Positions 1-7,764 of a stretch of DNA of 12,105 nucleotides are shown one piece after another. Below the pieces are notes generated by a model. The model searched no databases and had not been told where the DNA came from. It was given only the letters and a program-made list of their open reading frames with translations. Origin of the DNA: Balneolaceae bacterium (GTDB lineage Bacteria; Bacteroidota; Rhodothermia; Balneolales; Balneolaceae); NCBI GenBank assembly GCA_007123785.1, contig SLGL01000168.1, positions 1-12,105 of the forward strand, given 5' to 3'. Position 1 is the stretch's first letter. Every line of letters begins with the position of its first letter. The translations under genes were made by a program, and so were the position numbers.

Positions 1-396
1 ATTTCTGCTTTTGGAGATGAACGGCTCTTTGAAAACATTCAGTTTGGCTTGAATATCGAAAAGGGATGTTCCTATCAAGGCAAAGAAAGAAGTGGGCAGC
101 GGTTCAAGTATTCCATCCCGGACAATAAACCGATTTGCAGCATCACTATTGGCTTCTTGCTTATCCACATGAAGGCCGAGTTCCCTGATAAAATCCGAAA
201 CAATTTTGTCTTTCAGTAAAATAGTATTCGGCCCGTACTCGGTCATCCACTCCCCGTTCAAAACGGTTTTGATCGCACCACCCGGCTCACTGTTTTTTTC
301 AAAAACATCCACTTCAACACCAAAATTTTTAAGCTTGTAGGCTGTGGATAATCCTGTAATGCCGCTTCCTGCGATGGCTACTTTACTGATCTTCAT
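1..396 (-). CDS. hemG: Protoporphyrinogen oxidase, oxygen-dependent type (N-terminal part, cut by window edge)
   Basis: Reading the minus strand from the ATG at 396 gives 132 open codons to base 1, with no stop; the rest lies outside the window. Residues 6-16 form the Rossmann FAD-binding motif (VAIAGSGITGL, GxGxxG at 10-15). E33 sits at the end of the second strand, where it would bind the FAD ribose. SEPGGAIKT (36-44) and EYGPN (53-57) follow, as in protoporphyrinogen oxidases. The stretch NRFIVRDGILEPLP, followed by a GTSLFDIQAKL-like segment, matches the HemY/HemG substrate-domain entry better than other flavin amine oxidases. The family oxidises protoporphyrinogen IX to protoporphyrin IX with O2, the penultimate step of heme synthesis, at the cytoplasmic membrane. 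The gene is divergent from the TonB receptor gene, and their starts are 142 bp apart. A more general FAD-dependent oxidoreductase or phytoene desaturase is the alternative, less likely given the RFIVRDG...LP segment. Confidence 0.85.
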   Translation of the reverse strand, partial: MKISKVAIAGSGITGLSTAYKLKNFGVEVDVFEKNSEPGGAIKTVLNGEWMTEYGPNTILLKDKIVSDFIRELGLHVDKQEANSDAANRFIVRDGILEPLPTSFFALIGTSLFDIQAKLNVFKEPFISKSRN

Positions 397-439
397 ACAT
401 TTAAATAAATTAATTTCTTTTCATGAACAAACACCTTTC

Positions 440-461
440 TATATAGAATCAATCTAAATAA
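440..461. promoter_or_regulatory. Dyad-symmetric operator-like box 1 (Fur/DtxR-type, putative)
   Basis: The sequence TAGAATCAATCTAAATAA (444-461) contains an interrupted dyad centred on base 450: TAGA at 444-447 pairs with TCTA at 453-456, and the symmetry extends to 440/460. A second copy, identical at 16 of 18 bases, lies at 493-510. The 7-1-7 style AT-rich dyad resembles Fur-type iron boxes seen upstream of TonB receptor genes. The regulator is inferred, not seen. Confidence 0.5.
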
Positions 462-464
462 ACC

Positions 465-493
465 TTGACATCTATTACAGATGACTTTAAATT
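465..493 (+). promoter_or_regulatory. Putative promoter of the TonB-dependent receptor gene
   Basis: A perfect TTGACA (465-470) is followed after 17 bp by TAAATT (488-493), which matches 4 of 6 bases of TATAAT. It lies 45 bp upstream of the ATG at 539. Operator-like box 2 starts on the -10 region, so a bound repressor would block it. Primary promoters in Bacteroidota-type bacteria can differ from this consensus, so the assignment is tentative. Confidence 0.45.
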
Positions 494-510
494 AGATTCA
501 TTCTAAATAA
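491..510. promoter_or_regulatory. Dyad-symmetric operator-like box 2 (Fur/DtxR-type, putative)
   Basis: TTAGATTCATTCTAA (492-506) is an imperfect palindrome centred on base 499; all pairs match except the T497/T501 pair. With the trailing ATAA it repeats box 1 at 16 of 18 positions, exactly 49 bp downstream. The two differing positions are the symmetric pair flanking the centre, which is what two sites for the same dimeric regulator would show. It overlaps the putative -10 of the receptor gene. Confidence 0.55.
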
Positions 511-538
511 GCACCTTTTATTCCTTAATAATAACCCG

Positions 539-2797
539 ATGTCGTTCACACTTAAAACTACCACTTTTCTATTTCTTACCTGCTATTTCATCACCCCGGC
601 ATTATTTGCACAAGACGATACTACCGCACGAACCGACACTACCGATACTATTGAAAAAATCATTCTGGACAGGATTACCGTTGTGGGAGCTCCTGTATGG
701 GCGAATCCGGTTCCGGGTGCTGCAAGTTATGTAAGTGCCGAGCAACTCGAAAGACAGAATTACTCCGATATTAATCGCATACTCCGCAGTGTTAGCGGAG
801 TCAACATCCAGGAAGAAGACGGCTACGGCCTGCGCCCCAACATCGGCCTTCGTGGTGCCGGGGTTGAGCGCAGTACCAAAGTAAACCTGATGGAAGATGG
901 TGTTCTGGTAGCTCCTGCTCCCTATTCTGCCCCTGCGGCTTACTACTTTCCAAGTATGAGCAGGATCAATTCGGTGGAGGTACGGAAAGGTTCATCACAG
1001 ATCAAATACGGGCCAAACACCACAGGCGGTGCTATTAATCTGATCTCTACACCGATACCTGCCGAAATGCGCGGACGTGCCGAACTGAGTGTTGGCGAGC
1101 GCAGTTCAAATAAACTCTATGCCAATTTTGGCGACCGAACCGGACGCATTGGATATCTGGTCGAGGCACTGCATATGTCTGACGATGGATTCAAACAGCT
1201 CGACAATGGCGGAGATACAGGATTTGTTTTGAGAGATTTTATGGGCAAATTTATGATTCGCTCATCCGATAACGCCTCGGTTTATCAGCGCCTTGAATTG
1301 AAAGCCGGTTACAACAGTCAGCTTTCTGATGAAACCTACCTCGGCCTCTCCCGTGATGATTTTGCAAATAATCCGGTCAGGCGTTATGCAGCTTCTCAGG
1401 TGGATCAGATTGATGTAGAACAATTTCAGGTATCGGCGCGCCATTTTGCCCTTTTTTCCAATAATATTGATCTGACAACCACTATCTACCGACAGGATCT
1501 GACCCGGGCCTGGTACAAACTTCATGACCTGGACACCTCTGTTCCCACTGTAAATACTGGTGATCTGAGCCAAATACTGAGAAATCCTGATGCCTTTCCT
1601 ACAGAATTGGGTTATCTGAGAGGTGAAAACAGTCCTGAAAACGCTCTGAATGTCCGAAATAATAGCCGTGAATACTTTTCGCACGGAGTACAGTCTGTAT
1701 TGGGTGTCAATTTCGATCTGGGCTCTGCAGGCAACCAGGTAGAATTTGGAGTACGTTTTCACCAGGATGAAGAGGACCGTTTTCAGTATGAAGATGGCTA
1801 CAGAATGCAGGACGGCATTATGATTCGCACCAGTGAGGGAGTTCCCGGAACTCAGGCAAACCGCGTCGGTTCGGCAACAGCTTTATCGTTCTTCCTTCAA
1901 AATAAAATTAATTACAGCCAGTGGACATTCTCTCCGGGAATCAGATTTGAAAATATCCGGTTCTCTAACCGAAATTATGGCAGTGATGACCTGGACAGAG
2001 CGGGCAGCCATCTCTCTGAGAATGAATACACTATCAACGAATTTGTGCCGGGTATTGGCATCACCTATCAGGTTGCTGATAGTTTTACGATCATTTCCGG
2101 TATCCACCGAGGATTTTCTCCTCCCAGTCCCGGTTCCTCCAGCGATACCCGCTCGGAACAGAGCATAAATTACGAGCTTGGATTCCGCTATGCTAATGGC
2201 CTCCTCAAGACAGAATTGATCGGTTTCTACAATGATTACAGCAACCTGCTTGGTTCAGACCTTGCGGCCGGCGGTGGAGGTGGTACAACAGCTCAATTTA
2301 ATGCAGGTGAAGTTCGCGTGTTTGGTATCGAGTTTTTAACCGAAATAGACCTGACAGATTTCATCGGTACGAACTCATACTCACTGCCGTTCAATCTGAA
2401 TTATACCTACACAAATGCCACATTTCAGTCAGATTTTGAAAGCAACTTCGGGCCATGGGGCACTGTATCCAGCGGTTATGAGATTCCTTTTATTCCGCGA
2501 CATCAGCTCAATGCAAGCCTCGGATTTGCGTACAAAGACTTTTCTGCATACCTCAACTCAGTCTACTCTCCGCAAATAAGAACTGAAGCAGGCAGCGGTC
2601 CAATCGAAAATCACCTGAGTACTGATAGTTACTTTTTGCTCGATTTCAGCTCAGATTACCAGGTCACATCTAATTTCACAGCTTTTATCAATGTAAGAAA
2701 CCTGCTTGATGAAACATACATCGTTTCGGACCGGCCTGCCGGCGTGCGGCCCGGACTTCCGAGAACGTTAATGGGTGGAATGCGTATTTCCATATAA
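539..2797 (+). CDS. FecA-like TonB-dependent outer-membrane receptor (ferric chelate uptake)
   Basis: The 752-aa product has a signal peptide (1-24, ending ALFA) and a short Thr/Asp-rich linker (26-38). A TonB-box-like DRITVVGAP (44-52) and a plug domain (about 55-172) follow, then a 22-strand-type barrel to the C-terminus. The plug carries NIGLRG (101-106) and RKGSSQIKYGPNTTGGAIN (149-167), and the barrel carries FHQDEEDRFQY (near residue 410). These resemble ferric dicitrate receptors of the FecA group. It would import an iron chelate across the outer membrane using TonB-ExbBD energy. It lacks both the N-terminal signalling domain of E. coli FecA and the carboxypeptidase-regulatory-like domain common in Bacteroidota receptors, so direct sigma/anti-sigma signalling is unlikely. 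The ATG at 539 has no Shine-Dalgarno but gives a complete signal peptide. The upstream dyad boxes suggest metal-dependent repression. The exact substrate cannot be read from sequence; a receptor for another ferric siderophore is possible. Confidence 0.88.
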   Translation: MSFTLKTTTFLFLTCYFITPALFAQDDTTARTDTTDTIEKIILDRITVVGAPVWANPVPGAASYVSAEQLERQNYSDINRILRSVSGVNIQEEDGYGLRPNIGLRGAGVERSTKVNLMEDGVLVAPAPYSAPAAYYFPSMSRINSVEVRKGSSQIKYGPNTTGGAINLISTPIPAEMRGRAELSVGERSSNKLYANFGDRTGRIGYLVEALHMSDDGFKQLDNGGDTGFVLRDFMGKFMIRSSDNASVYQRLELKAGYNSQLSDETYLGLSRDDFANNPVRRYAASQVDQIDVEQFQVSARHFALFSNNIDLTTTIYRQDLTRAWYKLHDLDTSVPTVNTGDLSQILRNPDAFPTELGYLRGENSPENALNVRNNSREYFSHGVQSVLGVNFDLGSAGNQVEFGVRFHQDEEDRFQYEDGYRMQDGIMIRTSEGVPGTQANRVGSATALSFFLQNKINYSQWTFSPGIRFENIRFSNRNYGSDDLDRAGSHLSENEYTINEFVPGIGITYQVADSFTIISGIHRGFSPPSPGSSSDTRSEQSINYELGFRYANGLLKTELIGFYNDYSNLLGSDLAAGGGGGTTAQFNAGEVRVFGIEFLTEIDLTDFIGTNSYSLPFNLNYTYTNATFQSDFESNFGPWGTVSSGYEIPFIPRHQLNASLGFAYKDFSAYLNSVYSPQIRTEAGSGPIENHLSTDSYFLLDFSSDYQVTSNFTAFINVRNLLDETYIVSDRPAGVRPGLPRTLMGGMRISI

Positions 2798-2808
2798 AAT
2801 CTTACCTC

Positions 2809-2860
2809 GACTTCGCCTTTTCGGTTCATCCAATGTACACGATGGGGCGAAGTCAAATAC
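2809..2860 (+). terminator. Possible weak terminator after the receptor gene
   Basis: GACTTCGCC (2809-2817) is perfectly repeated in inverted orientation as GGCGAAGTC (2846-2854). The 28-nt loop can itself fold through CATC/GATG (2827-2830/2841-2844). The stem begins 11 bp after the receptor stop codon. The downstream stretch is A/T-rich but lacks a clean U run, so it may be a Rho-independent terminator, a 3' stabilising structure or a repeat relic. Confidence 0.35.
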
Positions 2861-3124
2861 TTTATTTATTCTGATCTTTTCTTTTCTCGAATTCATGAAC
2901 CCTGTGAGAAGTCGAGAGCTTTCAATGAGCAATATTCATTTACATCGTCATTATATTCAAAAATTATTCTGTAGTCGTCAAGATAACATCTGTGTGGAGA
3001 TCTCTTACTTAGCCCACAAACAACATGGAATTTATTTCTGCTTATCGTAAGCTAAAATACCTGATTTAATTACATATAAATAACTGTTGAACCAATTGTT
3101 GCAGAAAACCCTGATCATCTGCTC

Positions 3125-3153
3125 TTGACTTTTTTTACTGGTGAATGTATCAT
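3125..3153 (+). promoter_or_regulatory. Putative sigma70-like promoter upstream of porV
   Basis: TTGACT (3125-3130) and TATCAT (3148-3153) each match the housekeeping consensus at 5 of 6 positions and are separated by exactly 17 bp. Transcription would begin near 3160, leaving a 5' leader of about 260 nt before porV. It is the best promoter-like pair in this gap, but AT-rich DNA yields such matches by chance. Confidence 0.4.
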
Positions 3154-3296
3154 ATTGCTTTATTAAAGGGTATAATTGATTAATACAGTTCATTTCAAAA
3201 AAAACACGCGTATAGAAAAAGGCTACGGTTTCACAGGTACTGATTTACTATCATTGACTGTTTTTTGCCTGAAATATTGACCTAAAGACTAAACTC

Positions 3297-3312
3297 TTTG
3301 TCGGCAGACAAA
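3297..3312 (+). other. Small perfect hairpin in the porV leader
   Basis: TTTGTC (3297-3302) and GACAAA (3307-3312) form a perfect 6-bp stem around a GGCA tetraloop. It lies 108 bp before the porV start, inside the leader that the promoter at 3125 would produce. No U tract follows, so it is not an obvious terminator; it could be a minor regulatory structure or chance. Confidence 0.25.
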
Positions 3313-3350
3313 AAACTATTAATAACGTCGGTGAAACAATATTAAATGCT

Positions 3351-3362
3351 TAACTTAAGTTA
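3351..3362. promoter_or_regulatory. 12-bp palindrome upstream of porV
   Basis: TAACTTAAGTTA is a perfect palindrome about 60 bp before the porV ATG. An outer inverted pair, GCTTAA (3348-3353) and TTAAGC (3376-3381), surrounds the same zone. It could be a binding site for a dimeric regulator, but AT-rich palindromes of this size also occur by chance. Confidence 0.25.
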
Positions 3363-3420
3363 TTTTAATTATATTTTAAGCGGTGTTTTTCTACCTTTAT
3401 TTTAAATAGCTTCATCTATC

Positions 3421-4548
3421 ATGAAAAAAACCCTCTACGCTCTGTTAATAGTCGCGATTCTTCCATTCAGCGCCGTTCAGGCTCAGGTTGGAATTACTGC
3501 TGTTCCCTTTTTACAAATTGAACCTGATTCACGTTCAACAGGTATGGGAAATACTGGAGTTGCAATTGCCGATAATGCAGCAGCAATTTTTTGGAATCCT
3601 GCTGGCCTTGCCTTTCAGAATCAAAGCCAGATCAACTTAACACATGCAAACTGGCTCCCGGCATTTAATGCCGACCTTTTTTACGATTACCTTGTTGGTA
3701 CATATTATATTGAAGGAATCGGAACCATTGGCGGGCATGTAACTTTTTTAAATCTTGGAGAACAGATCCGGACCGATGAAACTGGACTTGAATTAGGGCG
3801 CTTCAACAGCTTTGAAATTTCAACAGGACTTTCTTATGGATTCAGAATTTCAGATAATTTTTCAGTAGGTACCGGCCTTCGATATATTTACAGTTCTCTG
3901 GCTGACGGGGAAGTGGGCGGACAAAGCATTAATCCCGGATCAAGCATCGGAGTGGATCTTGCCGCACTATATAAAACCAATCCTTTTACTGTTGCTAATC
4001 GTCAGGCTAATTTAAATATCGGATTTAACCTCTCTAATATCGGCCCTGGCATCCAATATACTGATAAAGCACAGAAGGATCCGCTTCCCACAGTTCTTCG
4101 TGCCGGATGGGCCTATACAATGGAACTTGATGGAAACGGGCTGAATACCATAACACTTTCAAACGATGTCTCTAAAATCATGGCACGTAATGAACGTGTC
4201 AGTCCAGACACTGACGATCCGGAATATGAACGAATGGGTGTGGTGGAAGCACTCTTTAACTCCTGGGGTTCATTCGAGCGGCATAACGGAACTGAAATGG
4301 TTGAAGTGGGTCTTGCCCAGCAGTTGATGTTCGGGTTCGGCCTGGAATACTGGTACGATAATCTATTTGCACTCCGTTCCGGTTATTACTATGAGCATCC
4401 TGAAAATGGAAACAGAGAATTCATCACACTTGGTGCCGGACTACGCTATAATATTTTCGGTGTAGACTTCAGCTATCTCTATACCCTTGAAGATGATCAT
4501 CCGCTTGCAAATACCATCAGACTCAGCGTATTGATCAATTTCAGATAA
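3421..4548 (+). CDS. porV: Type IX secretion system outer-membrane protein PorV (LptO) homolog
   Basis: The 375-aa product has a signal peptide (1-21, ending VQA). It then has the family's N-terminal hallmark VPFLQIEPDSRSTGMGNTGVA (28-48, with PDSR and GMG) followed by WNPAGLAF (58-65). The rest is a FadL-like 14-strand-type barrel with alternating aromatic strands, ending with an HPLANTIRLSVLINF-like last strand. PorV binds the C-terminal sorting domains of T9SS cargo at the outer membrane and carries cargo to the PorU sortase complex. The length fits the family (about 370-400 aa). PorQ-type proteins are the nearest alternative, but the PDSR...GMG block and the HPLANT ending favour PorV. The ATG at 3421 has no Shine-Dalgarno and is the first start giving a full signal peptide. 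Nine bases separate its stop from the T9SS cargo gene downstream, so they probably share an mRNA. Confidence 0.88.
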   Translation: MKKTLYALLIVAILPFSAVQAQVGITAVPFLQIEPDSRSTGMGNTGVAIADNAAAIFWNPAGLAFQNQSQINLTHANWLPAFNADLFYDYLVGTYYIEGIGTIGGHVTFLNLGEQIRTDETGLELGRFNSFEISTGLSYGFRISDNFSVGTGLRYIYSSLADGEVGGQSINPGSSIGVDLAALYKTNPFTVANRQANLNIGFNLSNIGPGIQYTDKAQKDPLPTVLRAGWAYTMELDGNGLNTITLSNDVSKIMARNERVSPDTDDPEYERMGVVEALFNSWGSFERHNGTEMVEVGLAQQLMFGFGLEYWYDNLFALRSGYYYEHPENGNREFITLGAGLRYNIFGVDFSYLYTLEDDHPLANTIRLSVLINFR

Positions 4549-4557
4549 GAGTATTGA

Positions 4558-6720
4558 ATGACATATAGGGTTCAAAAGAGCAGTGGTATGATTTTTCTAT
4601 CACTGCTTTTTTTATGTCTGGCTAATACAGGGCATCTATCTGCTCAGGGTTATTACAACAGCTTTCAAAATCTAAATGATGCTGCTTTTGTTGTTTCATC
4701 TTCTAACGAACCGGTTCAGGGACAACTTAAGATCCTTGCCGTGATGGTTGAGTTTCAACCTGACACCAACCGGTTTACATCCGGCAACGGTACGTTTGGG
4801 CCTGGCAGCGTGCCGTATCTCGAAGATCCCGGGACCCCGATTGACGCCCTTCCACACGATCGCGGATATTTCGAAGCTCATCTTGAATTTGCCAGGAACT
4901 ACTTCGAAGAACTCTCCGGGGGGCGGCTGTCAGTACAGTACCATGTGCTATCGGAAGTATACACACTCGATCACGAAATGGCGCATTATTCTCCCATCGG
5001 TGAAGATCCCGAATTGTCACCCCTTGCTGAACTTGCAAAAGATGTATGGGAACAAGTGCAGCAGAATGGAAATTTACCTGTCTCACTAAGCAGTCACGAA
5101 AACATCGCTTTCGTTATTTTTCATGCAGGTATTGGCCGGGATATTCAATTGACCGGCACAACACTCGACCGAACACCGCAAGACATACCTTCAGTGTACC
5201 TCAGTCTGCAGGCATTACGGAATCTGCTCGGAGATCCCTCGTTCTCAGGATTTGAGATTGACGACAGAAATCTGCTCGTAAACAATACACTCATTTTACC
5301 AAGAACGCTCTCCCGTTTGGGGGAAGATATCGCCGGAAATCCATTTGTACTGCCGCTATCAATGAACGGTATGATTACCGCGCAGATAGGCAGTCACCTC
5401 GGCCTGCCCGACCTTTTTAATACAGAAACCGGTGAATCGGGTATCGGCCGGTTTGGCTTGATGGATGGGGCCGGAATATTTTCATATAACGGGTTGTTCC
5501 CCCCGGAACTCTCTGCGTGGGAGAAAATTCATCTCGGGTGGGCTGAGCCGTTTGAAGTAAGTTCAAAAACCGATCATCCCATTTCACTGCCTGCGGCTTC
5601 TCTAAGACAAAATAATAGCATTGCAAAAATCTCCATTTCATCCCGTGAATATTTTTTAGTGGAAAACCGCCATCGTGATCCCGAAAATAATGGTGTAACC
5701 CTGACAATTCGGAGGCCCGACGGTTTATACGTAGACCAAACTTTCACAAATAGTGATACGGAGTTCACACGTCAGGAACCCGGCTTTGATCAACGGCTGG
5801 AACCGGGTGTAATCGTGGATGTAAGCAACTACGATTTTTCTCTGCCAGGCGGAAGAATCTCGGGTGTCAACACGAACGGAACTGGTGATGACAGGGAACT
5901 GAACGGCGGCATTCTCATCTGGCATATCGATGAATCGGTCATTCAGCAAAAATTGGGACGAGAGGGTATTAACAACAATCCCCGGCAGCGGGCAGTTAAC
6001 CTTCAGGAGGCCGACGGTGCGCAGGATATCGGACGACCACTCACTGCGGGACTGTTTCAAAACGAGGTGAATGGCTCTGCATTCGATTTCTGGTGGAAAG
6101 GTAACAACGCTACAGTAATTGCACAGAACGACACCATCCAACTCTATCAAAACCGCTTCGGACCTGACACCACTCCCGATAACCGCAGTAATTCAGGCGC
6201 CCCTTCTCTCTTTGAACTATATGATTTTTCCGATAATTTACCGGCAGCCAGTTTCAGAATTCGGGAAGTAAATCCTTTCGCAGATCTCTACCATTTAAAG
6301 AATTCCCGTACCGATCTCTCTCTTCCAACCTACACCGATCATTCCGACCCCTACTGGCTGCGATACCCGCTTGCTATGCAGCCCTATACCACGGGAGATG
6401 AAACTTCCATCATGATTCCATCCCAAAGCGGCATCCAGTTTTATTATCCGAATTCGAACGAACTCGCTGAAATTATCATTTCGGCCGAAAGCCTTCAGCA
6501 GCCCTTCATCGGTTTTGACGACCCCTTGATCACCGTTGCCCCAAATCCGATTCAACAAAATGAATCATTCACCGTTTCCTCGTTTACTTTTGACGGATCG
6601 GAAGCTGCACTACTGTGGAACTTTGATACTGTACCCAACTACGGATTCATAAGTTCCTCCGAAAATTTCATTCTTGATTTAGATGGCACTCCGGTCCGGT
6701 TTGACGCAGACAATCTGTAA
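4558..6720 (+). CDS. M6 (immune inhibitor A-like) metalloprotease-like protein, N-terminal part; zinc site degenerate; ends at an in-frame stop
   Basis: This 720-aa product has a signal peptide (1-29) and an M6-type domain. Visible M6 landmarks are an ILAVMVEF strand near residue 60, NYFEELSGGRLSVQY, FVIFHAGIG (about 184-192), HLGLPDLF (280-287), FGLMDGAG (300-307, Met-turn M302), LSAWEKIHLGW (318-328), ILIWHIDE (452-459) and a QEADG segment after it. In active M6 enzymes HEFGH directly precedes LGLPDL. Here those five residues are AQIGS (275-279), so both zinc histidines and the catalytic glutamate are missing, although D285 is kept. It is predicted to be catalytically dead. A TAA at 6718-6720 ends this frame, but the same frame continues open to 7761 with FG-GAP-like repeats and a T9SS sorting domain, so this is the front part of a broken 1068-codon gene. 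Without the sorting domain the product would reach the periplasm but should not be exported by T9SS. ATG 4558 is used; M11 (4588) is an alternative start that still leaves a signal peptide. Confidence 0.75.
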   Translation: MTYRVQKSSGMIFLSLLFLCLANTGHLSAQGYYNSFQNLNDAAFVVSSSNEPVQGQLKILAVMVEFQPDTNRFTSGNGTFGPGSVPYLEDPGTPIDALPHDRGYFEAHLEFARNYFEELSGGRLSVQYHVLSEVYTLDHEMAHYSPIGEDPELSPLAELAKDVWEQVQQNGNLPVSLSSHENIAFVIFHAGIGRDIQLTGTTLDRTPQDIPSVYLSLQALRNLLGDPSFSGFEIDDRNLLVNNTLILPRTLSRLGEDIAGNPFVLPLSMNGMITAQIGSHLGLPDLFNTETGESGIGRFGLMDGAGIFSYNGLFPPELSAWEKIHLGWAEPFEVSSKTDHPISLPAASLRQNNSIAKISISSREYFLVENRHRDPENNGVTLTIRRPDGLYVDQTFTNSDTEFTRQEPGFDQRLEPGVIVDVSNYDFSLPGGRISGVNTNGTGDDRELNGGILIWHIDESVIQQKLGREGINNNPRQRAVNLQEADGAQDIGRPLTAGLFQNEVNGSAFDFWWKGNNATVIAQNDTIQLYQNRFGPDTTPDNRSNSGAPSLFELYDFSDNLPAASFRIREVNPFADLYHLKNSRTDLSLPTYTDHSDPYWLRYPLAMQPYTTGDETSIMIPSQSGIQFYYPNSNELAEIIISAESLQQPFIGFDDPLITVAPNPIQQNESFTVSSFTFDGSEAALLWNFDTVPNYGFISSSENFILDLDGTPVRFDADNL

Positions 6721-7764
6721 ATTTTCGAAGCACAATCAAATCAATGGCTTTCGGAAACTGCAGGTGGTTATCAGTCAAGAATAGAAAACGAACTGCTGAT
6801 ACTTGATTTTCCCGGAGTCTCTGAATCAATATTGCTGCAACATTCGGAACCATTTCAGCGAAAACATACCGGAATTATTGAAAACAGTGATCATTCATTT
6901 CTGTTTTACCTGCTTCGCGATGGGAAATTATCCCTTTTTTCGATTGAAAATGAACGCATTAATGAAACAGTAATCTCCGACACCGGATTCATTGACTGGC
7001 CCGCTTTTGCCGATTTCAATGGAGACGGAAGCCCCGATATTTTATACATAGATCACAACACAAACCGGATTGTGGCAAAAAACAGGTATGGAACAATGCT
7101 TCGGGATTTCCCATTATATCCACCCTCAGGCATACGTTTTACCGGAACTCCACTGATTGCTGACCTGAACGGTGATGGATCAAAAGAGATTGTAATCACA
7201 GGTCAGGATCAGTATTCTGTAAATTTATATGCGTTTACAGGCCGGGGAGAGCCGCTTCAGGGATTCCCGCTTCATGTAGGAGGAGTTTCTGATCAGCAAA
7301 ATCAACCCGTGCACCCACTCATCACAGGAAATCATCTGATTGCGGTAAGTCACACCGGAGACCTGAAAACATGGACATTTCCAAATATGCAGCGGATAGC
7401 CTGGTCATCAAAGTACGGAAACCGCACCAACAACAAAGTAAGTGGCTTTATCGATTTTGATGCACCGCCCGCATTTGATTTTACCCTTCTGAATCGGGAC
7501 GAAACCTACAACTGGCCCAATCCCGCTGCGGATGAAACCTTTCTCCGTTTTCAAACCAGTGAACAGGCTGAGATCAGAATCAAAATTACAACCATGAGCG
7601 GACGGCTGATTTATGATCAGCAGTTTGAAAGCAGAGCCGGCCTTGCAGAAGAGATCCTGATCGATACATCTTCGTGGGGAAGCGGCGGATATTTTGCTCT
7701 TGTAGAAGCCAAAAGCAGCTCTGTTACCGAACGAAAACTTGTGAAAATAGCAATCGTCAGATAG
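6721..7764 (+). pseudogene. C-terminal part of the interrupted M6-like gene: FG-GAP-like repeats and T9SS type A sorting domain
   Basis: This stretch is in the same frame as the M6-like gene and is separated from it only by the TAA at 6718-6720. It has no ATG near its front: the first possible start is a TTG at 6832 and the first in-frame ATG is at 7099, with no signal peptide at either, so it is unlikely to be an independent gene. Numbered along the joined frame, DFNGDGSPD (819-827) and DLNGDGSKE (869-877) are integrin/FG-GAP-type calcium-binding loops of a propeller. From about 985 (NWPNPAADETFLRF) to the end (KLVKIAIVR) lies a T9SS type A sorting domain, with the usual WPNP opening, a MSGRLIYD-like strand and a SGGYFALVEA-like strand before the basic C-terminus. 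That domain would deliver the whole protein through PorV/PorU. Separation from the signal peptide disables that route unless the stop is suppressed or is a sequence error. Confidence 0.75.

Larger units (their letters stand above)
2798..3420. other. AT-rich intergenic region between the receptor gene and porV
   Basis: These 623 bp hold no ORF with recognisable protein character. The only long frame across the left part starts inside the receptor gene and looks like a chance frame. What can be seen is an inverted repeat soon after the receptor stop (2809-2854), a weak 6-bp dyad TCTCGA/TCGAGA (2885-2917), a sigma70-like promoter (3125-3153), a small hairpin (3297-3312) and a 12-bp palindrome (3351-3362). 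I recognise no known riboswitch or RNA gene. Confidence 0.6.

Noticed and set aside
1262..1762. 166-aa minus-strand frame inside the receptor gene, and similar opposite-strand frames elsewhere
   Set aside because: They lie wholly within well-supported genes and have compositions typical of antisense shadows, with no domain motifs.
2775..3050. 91-aa plus-strand frame overlapping the end of the receptor gene and running into the gap
   Set aside because: It begins out of frame inside the receptor gene and has no recognisable motif, signal peptide or start context. It is probably a chance frame.
3171..3176. Perfect TATAAT as the porV promoter -10
   Set aside because: The nearest TTG-containing -35-like hexamer (3155-3160) is only 10 bp upstream, which is too close for a normal promoter.
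4972..4986. HEMAH (residues 139-143 of the M6-like protein), which fits HExxH
   Set aside because: It lies about 135 residues before the column where M6 enzymes carry their zinc site, in a segment where relatives have a non-catalytic LPxxMAYY-like stretch. It has no following GxxD, so it looks coincidental.
6718..6720. Stop-codon reassignment or programmed recoding of TAA
   Set aside because: TAA ends the receptor gene, porV and the last gene in this window, and no recoding structure is apparent after the codon.
6832..7764. Independent 310-aa gene starting at TTG 6832
   Set aside because: The frame is open well upstream of the TTG with protein-like sequence back to the TAA at 6718, and no signal peptide is present although a T9SS sorting domain requires one. 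It is treated as the rear part of a broken gene.
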